Positions 1 to 13,230 of a stretch of 64,000 nucleotides of DNA are shown here, one piece after another (positions within the stretch are counted from its first letter, which is position 1; every line of letters begins with the position of its first letter). Under the pieces are notes generated by a model. That model worked only from the letters and a program-made list of their open reading frames with translations. It did no database searches and had not been told where the DNA came from. Both the position numbers and the translations under genes were made by a program. The stretch is from Epiperipatus broadwayi (taxonomy: Eukaryota > Onychophora > Udeonychophora > Euonychophora > Peripatidae): assembly GCA_028023455.1 (NCBI GenBank), contig JAQFVV010000030.1, forward strand, positions 9,944,876 through 10,008,875, in the 5' to 3' direction.

Positions 1-343
1 AGAATATACATTTTTAAATTTTTTTTTATATGCTTATTTAATATTTTCTCTTTTTTAATTTATTTAGTAAGGGTCTGCAATCCTTTATAAAAAAACATTT
101 GTCAAAATATTAATTTATATTTGCAATTTTGATCAGGTTTAAATGTTCTCTTCCAAATATTTGAATTAGTATTCACTAAAATATGATGTGCACAACATTA
201 GAGGAGAGTTGAAAAAAATTCAGAGGAGAATAAGAAAACTATAATTAATAAATGTTGGCTTTAAATATAATGTGAATTATGTATTCTTAAAAGAATAATA
301 AATATCACAATTAAATAATCTTTTGCAATAATTAGATAGTACA

Positions 344-640
344 TTGTACAGGCTTAAACCTGCATTTATATATGTAATATATGCGGGGTTCGAACTCAGA
401 TTTTCACACGACCCACCACTCTCAGTGCCATCTCATATTGCTGACCCACCTGATCACACACATGTTGAAAAGATAAATAATCACCAATATACGTATTTCA
501 TGCTAAACCAGCAATCATCAGTTGGTCTAGATTACTATCCTCACACATATATATATATAATCAGTACTCAGCTTTATATTAAGATAGCCAATCTTTATAC
601 TTTAATGGACAGGCTTCAAACTATTCCAACTCACAACTCT
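344..640. repeat. Family G repeat fragment (tRNA-like box B)
   Basis: A copy of a repeat that recurs at 38506-39324 and 45060-45245. It has a tRNA-like B-box stretch (GGTTCGAACTCAG, about 386-400), then a block shared with the 38.6 kb copies (cacgacccaccactct, and later 'accagcaatcatcagttggt'). The overlapping 106-codon frame has no recognisable domain and consists of repeat sequence, so I do not call it a gene. Confidence 0.6.
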
Positions 641-1631
641 TTAGCCTTCCATATGGTAAAATGAGTTCTTAATAATAAAAAAGTTATTTATCTTATTTAG
701 ATATATAAATGTTAATTTTATTTTATTTTTCAGCATTTATATATTTTTCTTCTTTTTCTTATCAGTTAAAGACAATATAATTAGCAAAAAGTAATCCAAT
801 GATTTTTGACTCAGGAGGTCATATGACTTTGAGCATAGGAAGTGACGTATTAAGCCATAATCTATAGCTATTTAGTTCTAGATTTTGCCATTCAGCACTG
901 TAAACTGTGCAGAATATAATCCATAATATAAAAAATAATTCATATAATTATGCAGTATTAAGCATTATCCTTCCCATTTTACAAATAATAAAAAAATAAA
1001 ACATTTTTATTCATATTTAAAATATGTAGTAAAAGGCAAAGTTCAGATAAAGTCAATCTTTCTTCGAATTAGGTATTTATATGTATACGAATAAAAATAT
1101 TTATAATTATTTATAGTAATTATGACAAGTGATAAGAGAATTTTTATAGCTCTTTTATTACAAAACATTTATAAACTTTATTTAAAAAAATTTATAATGT
1201 AATAATAATGTAATGTTTCACCAATCAGGAGTCATATGACATTTGAGTGGGGAAGGTGACAGGGTTGAACTGCAATCAGCGACCTTTAGTTCTTGAATTC
1301 ATTTCATTATTACTTTTCTAAATCAACAGGGCACTAATAAAAGACATACAAAATAATAAAAATATTTATTATAGAAGTTATAAAACTTTTCCAAATGTTA
1401 TTAAAAAAAAGTGATTTTAAAATTAAATGTTATATATAGAGCTCGCAAATAAGCTCTTAAGGTTTGTAATATGAGCTTGTTAAATTAGGTCATGTGACAC
1501 ATGACTTGATTTCTTTGTAATTTCAAAATGAAATGTACATCCTGAAGCAGATGGAGCTTTGCTATATAAATGAACAAAAAAATTTTAAAAAAATTAAATT
1601 TAACTTTATTTTTTGGTTAGTTTTTTTTTTT

Positions 1632-1735
1632 TCATATGTCATAGCATCAGCTGGGACGCGAAGCCACAACCATCTGCAACCAACTACTTCCTTGCAAGGT
1701 GGCTGCGATGACCTCTCGACTAACAATGCTTGATG
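1632..1735 (-). repeat. tRNA-derived SINE
   Basis: On the minus strand this is a tRNA-like head with an A-box-like stretch (TAGTCGAGAGGT), a B-box-like stretch (GGCTTCGCGTCCC) and acceptor-like ends (GCATT...GATGC). It is followed by a tail reading TATGACATATGA and then an A-run. The same tail (TGACATATG plus A-run) follows the tRNA-like sequences at 20981 and 40328, so the three belong to related SINEs. The insert in the anticodon region is long and the head does not fold as a normal tRNA, so it is not a functional tRNA gene. Confidence 0.6.
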
Positions 1736-2414
1736 ATGGTGAATAAAACTTTATTCTTTAGTTGCACAAAAATATCTAATAATTAATTTCTCTCAATAAG
1801 TTTAGAAACTAAAGTATTAAAAAAATTAAGATTACAAAATAGTACATATATTAATCTAAATAAAGTTTGTTTCTTTAACTAAAGTTAGTTGTATAGATGA
1901 CAATTGGCTAAACAAAAAAATATAATTTTACCAAGATTGTAATGGGTATTTTGAACACTTGAATATTAGCATAAACTCTTTCTTTTAAACATAAATCATA
2001 AACATAATCATAATAATTACATGTTGTTAAAATCAAAAAAATCACTTTCAAAGAAAGGAGGAAGGAATTTTTCAAAAATATAAAAATACATGATTTTATT
2101 AAAAATGTATAGAATGATTTCCACCATTTATCTTCAGTGATAATTTAGTGTCAAATATCAAGAATATATTTTTACAATTAACAGAAAAACAAATTAAAGC
2201 TAGCATCAACTTCTATTGATCAAAAATAGTAAATCTTAGATAATATAATTTATTTTCAGAGGTACAATATTAAAATAAGAGTCATAGATCACATGACCCA
2301 ATTTTCTTAAGCTTGTAAGATATAATCAATGAGGAATGCCAATTCCTCAACAAGCTTTGTGATAAATGCTTAGCCAGAGCCAGCATTTAAAATATCTGTC
2401 AGGACCCCCCCCAA

Positions 2415-2465
2415 TCTCTGACCATAGTTTCATGCTTTGGCACTCCTCAGAGAGGTGCTAGATTA
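2415..2465 (-). ncRNA. Hammerhead ribozyme core (family C variant)
   Basis: Read on the minus strand: CTGAGGA (2444-2450), a stem II of GTGC/GCAT around a CAAA loop, GAAA (2428-2431), then CTATGGTC ending in the GUC cleavage triplet. The flanks CTCT and AGAG can close the base of stem I. All invariant core bases are present (position 7 is G, which is allowed). The surrounding 2280-2480 block is an old family C repeat copy. Activity is not shown and stem III is weak. Confidence 0.5.
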
Positions 2466-2783
2466 CTTTTACAAAAAACCAGATCAGATCCTAACAATGT
2501 TTCTAAGTAAGAAAATTAATGGCATTAACATTCTGTACAAACTGCTAATAGGAAAAGATCAAAAGATCATGTGACAGTTATTTCAAAATTATGTTAATAG
2601 GTATCTGGAATATCAATTTATTAAGAAGTATTATCAGTAATATTGAAAACTTCAGTTAAAAATTTTTCCTTTTGTATATCAACTATGTAGGCAGTAAAAT
2701 ATATGTACTTAACATATGTATATTCTCTTATTCTTCTCTTTTACATTCTTTGCATATCTTCATATATTCATATATATATATAT

Positions 2784-3312
2784 TGATTACAACAGTTCTT
2801 TCATATACACTTTAATGCAAACAAATTTGTATTGGATATATTTTGTATATTTTTATATATGTGTAATTTGTATGTAAGTTGAGTATACATATGGATGTGT
2901 ATTTATAAATGTATATGTGGATTTTTATATATATGTCTATGGGGGTATGTGTATCTGTGTATATATATATATATGTATATTTAAAAGATGTATGTGTATA
3001 TATTTGGATATGCATATGTATATATAGATGTAGGTATGGAATTTATATATATGTCTAGGGATGATGGAGATCTATATATGTATATGTATGAAGAGAAAAT
3101 ATGTGTATATTTTGATATATGTGTGTATTATATATATGTAAAATGATGGTTATGTGTATATATATGTGAAATGATGGTTATGTATTTATATTATTCAAAT
3201 ATTGTAGCTCTGATGAAGACTTCTGGATAGTCGAAACTGTAAGAAAAATAAAGAAGTTTTTAAGAAAATTTGTTTGCATTAAAGTGTATATAAAAGAACT
3301 GTTGTAAGCAAT
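2784..3312. repeat. Foldback repeat, family A
   Basis: The outer ends are inverted: the left end (acaacagttctttcatatac...) is matched in reverse complement by the right end (...tataaaagaactgttgt). The inside is an AT-rich TATGTATATATG-type microsatellite, and near the right arm there is a hammerhead core at 3210. Short frames across the microsatellite are low-complexity only. Confidence 0.7.
3196..3250 (+). ncRNA. Hammerhead ribozyme core (family A)
   Basis: CTGATGA (3210-3216), stem II GACT/AGTC (3218-3221 with 3229-3232), GAAA (3233-3236), then CTGTA with a possible GUA cleavage triplet. The catalytic core is intact. Stem III is only AC/GT around one base, as in the minimal hammerheads known from Penelope-like elements, which are thought to work as dimers. 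Stem I pairing is weak. Confidence 0.5.
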
Positions 3313-6300
3313 ATATATACTTAACATATGTTAATTAAGCTGTGAAAACAATTTTTTTCTAAAAAAATTTGAAAAAATAATTAAAATTCTAAATGGATCT
3401 AAGTTTGAAATCTTGAAAATAAAAAGCTAACAAAATTTAAAATTGTTGTAACAAAATAAAAAGATAACCATACAAAAATATAATTAAGTTTTAATTTAGA
3501 AATACTAATAGTTTTATATTATATATATATATAATAGTTTTATATTGTATGAATAAGTTTAAAAAAACTCAAACATTTTTGCATTAGTAACTTTTTCTAT
3601 AAAAAATGTGACAAATACTATGATGATTCAAATTCAAAACATCAGATCTTAAAAATTTAAAACAGTATTAGCAAAGAAATATTTTTTTAAATTTCATGGA
3701 AATAATAAATATATGATATAAAATATGTTTTAACAGAATAATTAATGATTGTTTTGCAAAAAAAAAAAAACAGCTTTATAAAGTTTTTTATTTTATTTTT
3801 CCTAATGTAGAGGTAAATTATATATATATGCCTTCTAATCAATTCTGTTAAATTATGCAAGAATTTATAATCTGAGATTCAGATAAAAATAGCTAATCTT
3901 CCAATCAATAATTTCTATCTCTGTAGTCAAGTTGCAATCTTTAGTATCTTTAATGGAGGTGGGATTCCATTTCCATTGCTAAAAGGAGGTTGCCTTGACA
4001 ACAGTTTGTAATTCTTGATTGTTATCTATATTGGGATTGTCTAAGTGTTGACAAAATATTCTAATTTTTGTGTGTGAAAGATTGCGAATATAATGATAAT
4101 CAATAAAATCACCCAAAAGAATGCACTGTTAAGTTTTTATTGCTTTTGACAATTTGCAAATTCAACATTTTAATAAACCTTTTATTTTAAATAAGAGCAG
4201 TTTCCTCTCATCAAGCTAATAATAGATGATACTAGAGTAATAAAGAGAGGAGACTGCCTTGTTTTCACTGTAGTAAGCTGAAAGAATCATGTGATTTTGT
4301 ATTATAATTTTATTTTACATAGTCAGTATGACATCACTGCAAAATCTCAGACTAGTTTGACAAACCAAGTGTCCAGCATTTGTATTGAAATAAGTATATA
4401 CAATATTTAATAAAATGTGACCATTTTTTTTAGATTAGCAATTTATATTAAATCTAATATTTCATATTTTATAATATTAAAATGTTACCTTTTTTGAGAA
4501 AATGAATTATTACATATTATTGATTTAAAGTATAAATGTTTTGATTTTAAAAGTATCATTACCATTTCAAACATGATTTTGGCTCTCAACAATTTTGCAT
4601 TAATTTATCATCGAATTGCTAACATTATTCATATAATAATCTGATTGCACTACCATCTAGTGAATATTGATGATAATTTCTTTAAAAATATTTTTATATT
4701 AAAGATAAAGTGAGTGCTGTTATCTAATGCTTTATTTTAATAAAATCATTGGTAAACATGCAGCCTCCAAACTACATGTTTTTTATGACTTTCCATTGTT
4801 ATCTTTTATCACATTTTTGTAACTTTCATTAAATCTTTGTATGTTTTTTTCATTATCACCTATTCATTTATGCTTTTTCTTAATCAAAATTTGGTATACT
4901 TGTGTGATTCCTCAAATTATCAGCCAATGAAAATTACTTATGAATATTTTTAAATCTGCTCTCATCAATTAGAAATGATTTGTAACAATCCTGAAAAGCC
5001 AACAAGAATATTGATATGTGTGCATATTTCCATGCATGCAGCATTAACATGTAACTAATCATATTCTTTAAAAATTGAAGTATGTAAAATACTATAGTTC
5101 TTTATCTCCATAAGCTCAATGGTATCACAACAGATTATTATGGTTCTTCAAAAAACTTTGAACACCAAATTGTTAAAAGTTGTAAATTGTTATATGTATC
5201 ATTAATTTAAATATCAATTTTACAAAATTCTAAGAACTTAACCATTACTAGTTTAAAGTTTTTGTAAATATGGTTTCTATCACAGAGTTTGTTGTTAGAA
5301 AAGAAAAAAAATGTTTCATCATTTTTATTGGCTGAGAGAAGATATACCAATTTTTAAAAAACAAGTTTGTATCTAAACTGAAAATTATAAGTATGCTCTT
5401 AATTCCCCTCTGCACACACATATTCAGGCTCCTTATAGCTTTCTAGACAGTACCCAACACCAAGCCTTTTACTAAATGTGAAAATATAGTAACTTTTATT
5501 TTTTGTCATATAAAAGATGAAATTTTCTTTTTAAAAAAAACTGATGATGACTGCTGGACAGTTGAAACTGTAAGGAAGAAAATAAAATAAATAATATGTC
5601 AAACTGCATTGTAAAGTGTAATTTAAGGAGAATATGGTGTATTATAGTAAATACAATATACTGTGAAATTTTTATTTCAGAAATTTTTATTTCAGTATAA
5701 TAGAGAATATAGTGTTTGTTGTTTTTTTATTTATTGATGCAGCCTGATTTAGGATGTTGAATATATCATGCATCCAGCTATTTGAAAAATATTACCTATG
5801 CTTATTTAGTATATGTGCTTATGTAAATAGAAATTTATTACTTTATAATGTTTTCATTATAAAATTTTTAAAATAAAATTATTAAAAACAATAGTAAATA
5901 ATCACGAATAATATTCAAATACTGCATATGTATCAATACATCTTAGAAATTATTATTAAAACTTTTTTCTTTGATGTTATTAACCTTATTAAATTATAAA
6001 AATCTGATAATATCAGGCTTTCTAACTATTGCAAGTAAATCAACTGAAACATATGTAGATACAAGATTGTAGATTAATTTAAATATTCATTATTTCCAAC
6101 TAAAGTGTTTTAGTTAGACTTCTATATATGTAAATGGCGTACAAGAATAAAAGCTGCTTTATTCTTAGAAAATTTTGACTTATACTTTGTTAGAGAATAT
6201 TTTAAATATTTATTGTATGATGCCACGGGTTTTAATCTCGAATGTTATATATATATGTATGTAATTAATTGAATAAAGTATATTAATATTCACAAAATTT

Positions 6301-6800
6301 TAATTCTTCTGATAGCATTAATGAAACAAATATTCTTGGTAAAATATAAATATCTATACTTCTATAATTATCAATTATTTGATATATATATATACATTAT
6401 TAAAAAATACATTTTAAATTTTAATTTAAAAATAAAAAGGATATAATACAAAGGAATCTTCCTTTTTATTCTTTTTTATGCATTTTAATAAATATCAATA
6501 ATCAGAAAATAGAAATAAAATTTATATTATTGTTTCTAGGAAACAAGCAGACAAAGCTTTACAAATGATTGTAGTTTAATATGAATAGCCAACAAAATGT
6601 CTCTAATTATATTCTAAGTTCATTGAACATTTAATACAAATAATATCAAAGATGAAAATATTAAATAACATTCTATATTAAAATATAACATTATTAAGCT
6701 GCTAATGTTTTTAACAATATATATATATAATGAATGTTCATATATATATATATTTGTAATTGTTATAAAAGCCTCATGGTAGTGATTAATATACTTTTTA
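3313..6800. other. AT-rich non-coding stretch
   Basis: Apart from the hammerhead-like motif near 5541, I see no gene, no domain and no clear repeat boundary here. It has scattered poly-A/T tracts and short TA microsatellites (about 3520 and 6370), which fits intronic sequence of the junctophilin gene. Confidence 0.5.
5535..5580 (+). ncRNA. Hammerhead core, solitary family A fragment
   Basis: CTGATGA (5541-5547), stem II ACTG/CAGT (5550-5553 with 5559-5562), GAAA (5564-5567), then CTGTA. The core bases are intact, but the sequence upstream is a T/A run, so stem I is missing. This is a truncated repeat copy. Confidence 0.4.
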
Positions 6801-6829
6801 ATCTTTACAATACTTAGAGTAAATAAGCA

Positions 6830-7015
6830 AATATTTTATCTAGCGCCGTGCTTGCAATTATTTGCTCATATAAAAGAATTTGAGTCGTAGGAATAAGAGG
6901 GATTCTTTTTATTCCTGCATAAATACTATATATTGGATTGACGAGGAGAGTATTCATTTATTTAACACTCAAAAGGCGCATGCTCAATTAGCTTGAAAGG
7001 CTGATATTGGAATGA
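6830..7015. repeat. Diverged arm related to the 18.56 kb foldback
   Basis: The blocks 'gtattcatttatt', 'gcgcatg' and 'attagcttgaaaggctgat' match in order the right arm of the palindromic element at 18564-19026. Only one arm is present here. Confidence 0.45.
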
Positions 7016-8569
7016 AATACCTAGAGTATGAATCCAGAAAAAAATTTGACAACAGAAGAGTTGGAGATGCAAAAAACTAAAAATTTTGAATTGATTTCTA
7101 ACTCAATCTCTTCTAATGATGCTTGAAAGTAATATAATCTAATAAGAATCATTGAACCATTATTGGTCCACTACAGGGTGAAAATCTGAGTTTAATTTAG
7201 TTCTTTGATTAATAGCCTCTCTTTTACATATCACTTATTTCAACCATCCATTTCAAGTGTAATCGCTTTGTTGATTTTTTACAAAGATAATATTTGATTA
7301 TTTATGTATTGATGAATTATCTAGTATCAATACATGTGATTCTTAAAATTTTATAACTGACTAAAATGAAATTTATCAGCACTATTTATAAAAGCTATTA
7401 CTATATGTATATATATAAGTACACACAAAGTTTTATAAAGTAAAATTAATTGAACTTTCCATCGTCCACCAAAGTATTTTGGATTTAGACTTCAAACATT
7501 ATTTTTATTTGTTTTAATAACATATGTTAATCTATAAAGCTTTTTTTTAGCTGATAAAAATTACCATAAATTTTTAATCTTGAATTTAGTTACACATTTA
7601 ACTATAATATTCATGTTCAAATTAAAACTTTTTTAACATTTAATTTTCTTTAAAAAAATTTTGGCATTTTAACAAATTTTCAAAAATTCCCATTTCTTTT
7701 TGTATTCATTTATTTATAAAAATATGTTTTTGTTTTGCATAATTATAAATTTTTATAATATTTATAATGCAGATTAAGAATAATTGCATTAATCACAATT
7801 AATACAGCAAAATGATAAAAAGTTCAAATATTTCTTTCTTTTGAAACAAATATATTTTTAAATAGTTTCTTATTAAGTAGCTATTATTTATTTTTATTGT
7901 CTTTTTTATTTATGTTAAAGATAAGATGGCTGTTCTTGTCTTTGTGGAAGTCGCTGTCTTGTGTCATGGCTTGAGAGGTCCCTCTATTGGCAAAAATAAA
8001 GAAATTGCTTGACTATTATAAATTTCAAATCACTATGATACAGATTAAAGCCTGTTTTAAAAGTATTTAAATAAATATTATAAAAGTTAAATAAAATATT
8101 TTCAAAAATATTATAGAATTTTTAATAAAATCATTTTCAAGCATTAGATTTGCAAATTACACTTTTTTAGTAATTATAAAAGACGATTCTGCTTATTTTT
8201 TACTTTTTAAAAGATAATTTAAATATACATAGGTCAGAGAAATTTGTGATACTTTTGTTAATATAGTGAAGGACCAACAATTTGCTTCAAAAACTGTTTT
8301 ATCCTATGTAGATTTAAGTGGGGTTTAGAGAAAAATTAAAATATTTATTTTGGTGAAAATCTTTCTGGATAGGTGTTAATAAATGACCTTTACATCTCAC
8401 TTCCTATTTAGAAATGGACAGTAGATAGTCAATAATATTTTAACCAGATGATTCTGAGGAAAGAAGAATTTCATGTTTTTAAGTAAATACTTTGACTGAG
8501 CCAAATTCATATGAGCTGCATTAAACTAAATAATTCTAAAAAATAGTAGAGAAATGCTTGCACAAAAAA

Positions 8570-8900
8570 ATAGGACTTTCAATTAAAATATTAGGATCCC
8601 TATGATACCCATTGGGAAGAAAGACATCATGGTTCACAAGTTTTTTTTTAGTTGTCCTCAATTATGAATTTGTTCCAGGGATTGGGAAATATATAAATTA
8701 TGGATAGTCCACATTTGCAGCATGTCTTTGGCTTTCCAGCATTTAATTTGTATGTTAATTGTACCACAATTTCTATGTCATAAAATTTACATCAAAAACC
8801 AGTGATTGTGGAGAGACTTTTGTAAGTTTTACAATTGATTGTTTAAATATGTTCTCACATTGATGCACTTTCTTGGCTACAATCCTTTGTAATGTTTTCC
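8570..8900 (-). pseudogene. Possible LINE ORF1 zinc-knuckle relic
   Basis: One minus-strand frame contains GKPKTCCKCG, like the first half of the zinc knuckle in ORF1/gag-like proteins of non-LTR elements. Stops and shifts surround it, and the rest of the knuckle is not clear. It lies directly beside the foldback at 8937. Weak evidence: only the short motif is seen. Confidence 0.25.
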
Positions 8901-8936
8901 TGAAGGTTTATGATAATGGTGTTCTAGTTGTATTTT

Positions 8937-9397
8937 ATATTGGACTATTTCTATCATCTAATATATGTATTGAATGTCTTTAGAAAAATTTAACTTTATT
9001 TAAATATTCCAAATACATTCAACTGTTAGTAATAGCACATCAAACAGGTTAGTATGTGTGCAACATTGCAATAGGTATTATTCTCCCCTCCTCTTCAGAT
9101 GTTCCTGGCATGACCAGTGACAGTACTAGCATGATATTTGAACCTGGACCATTGGATTCTTAAGTATTGAATTTTAAGGTAATGCTCTAACCAACTGGGC
9201 CACTTAAGGGTCCAGGTTTGAATTTTATGCTAGTACTATCACTGGTCAGACCAGCAACTCCTGAACAAGAGGGGGAAAAAATACCTCTCAAAACATTGTG
9301 CATATAACAGTTGAATGTATTTAGAATATTTAAATAAAGTTAATTTTTTTTTAAAAACATTCAATACACATATTAGATGATGGAAATAGTCCAATAT
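8937..9397. repeat. Foldback repeat, family H
   Basis: The two arms are inverted copies of one ~220-bp sequence; the outer ends read 'atattggactatttc' on the left and its complement on the right. The centre (9150-9220) carries a tRNA-like segment (AACCAACTGGGCC; CCAGGTTTGAAT). Each arm holds a decayed hammerhead-like motif: CTGAAGA on the minus strand near 9096, and CTGAACA on the plus strand near 9264. Same family as 26391, 30022 and 48641. Confidence 0.75.
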
Positions 9398-9399
9398 AA

Positions 9400-11160
9400 A
9401 AATACAATCCTTTGTAATATCTACACAATGATCTCTAATCACATAATAATTCATCAATTTTAGATAGTCATTTTTTTGAGTTTAACTCATTTTAAACTCT
9501 GATAGATCTGATATTTTTTCTCATAGGCATATAAAAGTGACATTAATTTTTTTCAAATACCCGTGAAGTTTAATTTGTAAAATAAAATATTGCATTAATA
9601 TAGAATTTCTACTTTTGTTCTACAAGGTGTCAAAATTATGTCACTAATATGTCAGATATTTCTGATAGTTTATTCAAACTGATAAATTTACGCAAATTAT
9701 TAATAACTTTTTATTTAGTATTCATTTATAATGTTATATAATTCATTCAAGCATATAAAATAAACTATAAAAAAATATTATTGAAATACGATAGAACATA
9801 AAAATTATTTATTTGATATTTTTTTCTAAATGTATCACAAATGTGTTCTCTAAAAAAAAAATTGTGATAAATTTCATAAAAAATATAAAAGCTTATATTA
9901 AAAGGCTATTTAAAAAATATGATTATTTAATAATTTCTTAGAAAAGTATATTTTATATAGTTAAAAATAATAAAATTATGTTTTCACTTTGAAAAGTTAA
10001 TTAAATTGTATGAAAAATTGTATTTTTTTTATATAATTTCCTTTTCCTTTTTTCACTGAAACGTAATATTTTTGTTAATGCATATGTTTGGCACATCATA
10101 ACTTGAGACCAAATCTGGGCCAAGTGAACCTTAAAAAAATTTTCATAAGCAAAAGCAAGTTATGTTTTTTTAAAAAGATGGCAATCCTATAATCAATCTA
10201 ACTAGCTATTTAATTATTGATCAGCAAATAGGCATTTATCAATTTTTATTTAAAGAACAAAATAAGGAAAATGCTAATTCCTGATCATGTGATAGTTATC
10301 TAACTTAGTAAATAATACCTTTTCTTTTACTATACATTTTTCAGGATTAATATAGAAGTCTTTGCTCAAGAATGAGTTAATTAAAAACTGTATATATATT
10401 AAACATACTTTAAAAATAATGTAATTAATTGTTTTATTTTTCTAATTGTAGCCAATTTTTTTTTAAAAAAGTAGCTTTCACCAAATTATCAGATAATTTT
10501 TCTCCTAATAAATATTGCTTAACCAATATAATTAACTGTAAAGTACAATTAGAGTGCTGAAAAGACCTCCACCCAGTAGTTATATTATGGAAAAGAAATT
10601 TTATTACTAAATTAATGTTATAAATTAAATATCAGACATTTTGTGTTACTGCTTTAATAACGATGTGGTCATATCAATTTTGCAGATGCCAATCAAATGA
10701 TGATCATGGGTCTTTAAACAATTAATTGCTATATGCCACATAATTACTGAAGTTGAATCAATTGCTTATTATGTCTTGGTGTAAATTAGTTAAATAACAA
10801 TTCCAAATAACTCATAATTTTACACTACAATTTTGTCCCTTTTGTTATTTATTAAAGTAACTGATTTTATACATCAGTGATGCTAATATATATATTTTTT
10901 ATTCTAAGAAAATATAATCAAATAGTTAGCTACTCAACATATGACATTCACATTCAGTCCAGGAACCTTTAGTTCCAAGCTAATAATTTTATGTTTCAAA
11001 GGTATTTTACTTATTGCATAAAAAAGAAAAACATTGGTTACATTTGTTTATTATTTACAACATTAATTAAATCGTAAACACTAGATACAATCAATCCATT
11101 AAAAAATATACCAGATATTATTAATGAGACAAGTATGTCATGCTATAGCTTTGAGGATTG
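9400..11160. other. AT-rich non-coding stretch
   Basis: No gene or repeat with clear boundaries was recognised. It contains poly-A/T tracts only. Confidence 0.45.
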
Positions 11161-11166
11161 AGATAC

Positions 11167-11172
11167 CCCTGA

Positions 11173-11210
<38 letters not shown>

Positions 11211-11216
11211 TCAGGG
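11167..11216. repeat. Perfect palindrome with (TA)n centre
   Basis: ccctgatcagttta on the left and its exact complement on the right flank an alternating TA core, giving a 50-bp perfect palindrome able to form a cruciform. It sits at the downstream end of the RT relic at 11220-13230. Confidence 0.8.
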
Positions 11217-11219
11217 AGA

Positions 11220-13230
11220 AACCTTTCTATCCCCTTTCCTTATTGTTTCTAGCTTATTTCTAAAAGTATTTAGTGGTCTTCCTGAACTGTTTTCATACAC
11301 AAATATGCATCTTGTATACCATATATCATAGAGAACAAAGATACATTTGAAAAAAGATCTTATACCAAATTCCTTAAATATATATCAGGTATTTTTATTT
11401 TTAAATATGACTGATATTTCCATCTTGATCTGGTGAAATCTGGGACATGAGAAAAAAATGTGAGATTGGGTTTTGGATTTCTTTTATATAGACTGCAGCA
11501 ATCTTCTATTGAATGAATTTGTCTTTTATACTTGGCAAAAAAATTTGTTAGGTAATCTACTATAAAATCAAAGAATTTAGGCTCAAGTGGCCAATATCTA
11601 AATATGTGACATAGTTGTTTGTTTGTGATTTCAAGTATAGACTTTTCATGAATATGTGTGGCTGGAGGAAGTAATAAAAATACTTCCTAATATTGATATT
11701 TACTCTTTGGAGGAATAAAGGCAAGATTCTGTATTTCTAGGATCAAGTCGTTAATGGTTTTTAAATATCCTATAAGTGAAGGAGGATTATATGTGTGATT
11801 TTAAAAGCTATTTCTAGATAGGGAAATATTAGTACATCTTGAAATGGCATTAAATGACTTTTGTATTTCAAATTCATTTATTGAATGAAGACAAAGATCA
11901 TTGTTTGCCAAAGGACACCAGAGCTTTCTGATTGAGATTGACTAACCCAGAGAAGTTTTCTCAGCAATATATGAGATTACAGTTAATAAATTTCTTTGTA
12001 AATTTTATAATTGGTGTATAATAAATATATCATTCACAATTAGTGTGTTGTATAATGGAACTTTGGCATATAGAGAAAGATGTGTTTGTTAGTGAGTTGA
12101 TTATGTGTTCTATTTTATTTGTTAGTTGGTTTTGAATACTTGTTCTCATTTGTGTAGGATTTAATTAAAATGGACAGCCTGAAAAGAGACTAGACTCTGC
12201 TTTAAAATGTTCTATAATATTGTGTCCTGAGTAAATTTGCCATGCACATGATTTTTCTATATTAAATATGAGTTTGAATTTATCGGTGTATTGTTTTAGC
12301 AATTTTATTATATTGGGATTTGTTTTCTGTATAATAGGAAAATTGCAATATCATCCATGTAAGCAACACACTTAATATGAGAATATATATATCTGTCATT
12401 TCTTTTTTGATGGCTGTTAGTAAAGGGTTTATGTATATTGTGAAGAAAAGTGCACTCAATGGGAAACCTTGGGGTATGGAGCAATTGGAGATGATAGGTC
12501 ATGATATTCTTCCATTTAGTTACATTATCTCCCTGTTTCAAAACAAATTTGTTAAAGCATAAAGGTAAGCTTTAGGTGTGACTGTGTCATCTAGAGTGTT
12601 AATCAGAATGTCAGTAGGAATGGTATCAAACACAGACTTATCCAGCTGAATCCCAAAGAGGATATTTTTTTTAATTCTGTGTCAATAGGAGTTCTAAAAA
12701 TAAAGGCTGCTTGATTAGTGGATGCACCTTTTTGCATTGCTACTTAGAGAGCATAGGTAAAATGTATGGCTGTATTCTATCTTTCAGTACAGTTTCCAGT
12801 ACCTTAATCCCCAATGGACTCATTAAATTGGTCTTAGTTTTTCTATGGTTGACATCTTTTTTTTAAAAAAAGATACTAGTGATATAGGATATAGATTTTG
12901 TAGTGTGTATATTTCTTTTGATAAACTTTGCTAGATTTGCTAAGTAATTGGAAGTAAAGGAATTTAGATGTCGATATACAAAGCGAGATATTCCATGCAG
13001 GCCAGGAAGGTAAGATCAGCAATTGACTTTTTGTAAATTCATTAGGGTTAAATTTATCTTCTTCATTTGACTCAGCAAAAAGCTTTTGTGCATAGTTATA
13101 ATTTCCAGATTGCGGCCTATCCCTATAATGCAAGTGGGCCAGTTCCAGCATATAAATCCTACTAATCATCCCTGTTTTTAGTTGGCTGTTGGCATTATGA
13201 TTGGAGGATGATTCAAGGCCCATCTGATAT
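11220..13230 (-). pseudogene. Non-LTR retrotransposon reverse transcriptase relic
   Basis: Minus-strand frames spell an old RT in order. Near 12850-12780 is an RT-1-like block (SPLGIKVLETVLKDRI). Near 12660 is FDTIPTDIL, corresponding to the AFD...P motif. Near 12470 is PQGFPLSALFFTIYINPLL, the QG-P-S-LFN block. Near 12360 is CVAYMDDIAIF, the catalytic box, with Met where most LINEs have Ala. Downstream (about 11600-12250) is C-terminal sequence with KSCAW. Several stops and frameshifts break it. The clade is not certain (a Jockey/CR1-like arrangement). Frames further upstream at 12876-13223 belong to the same relic. Confidence 0.75.

Noticed and set aside
2812-3015. 67-codon minus frame rich in Tyr, Ile, Thr and His
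   Set aside because: It is a translation of a TATGTATATG microsatellite.
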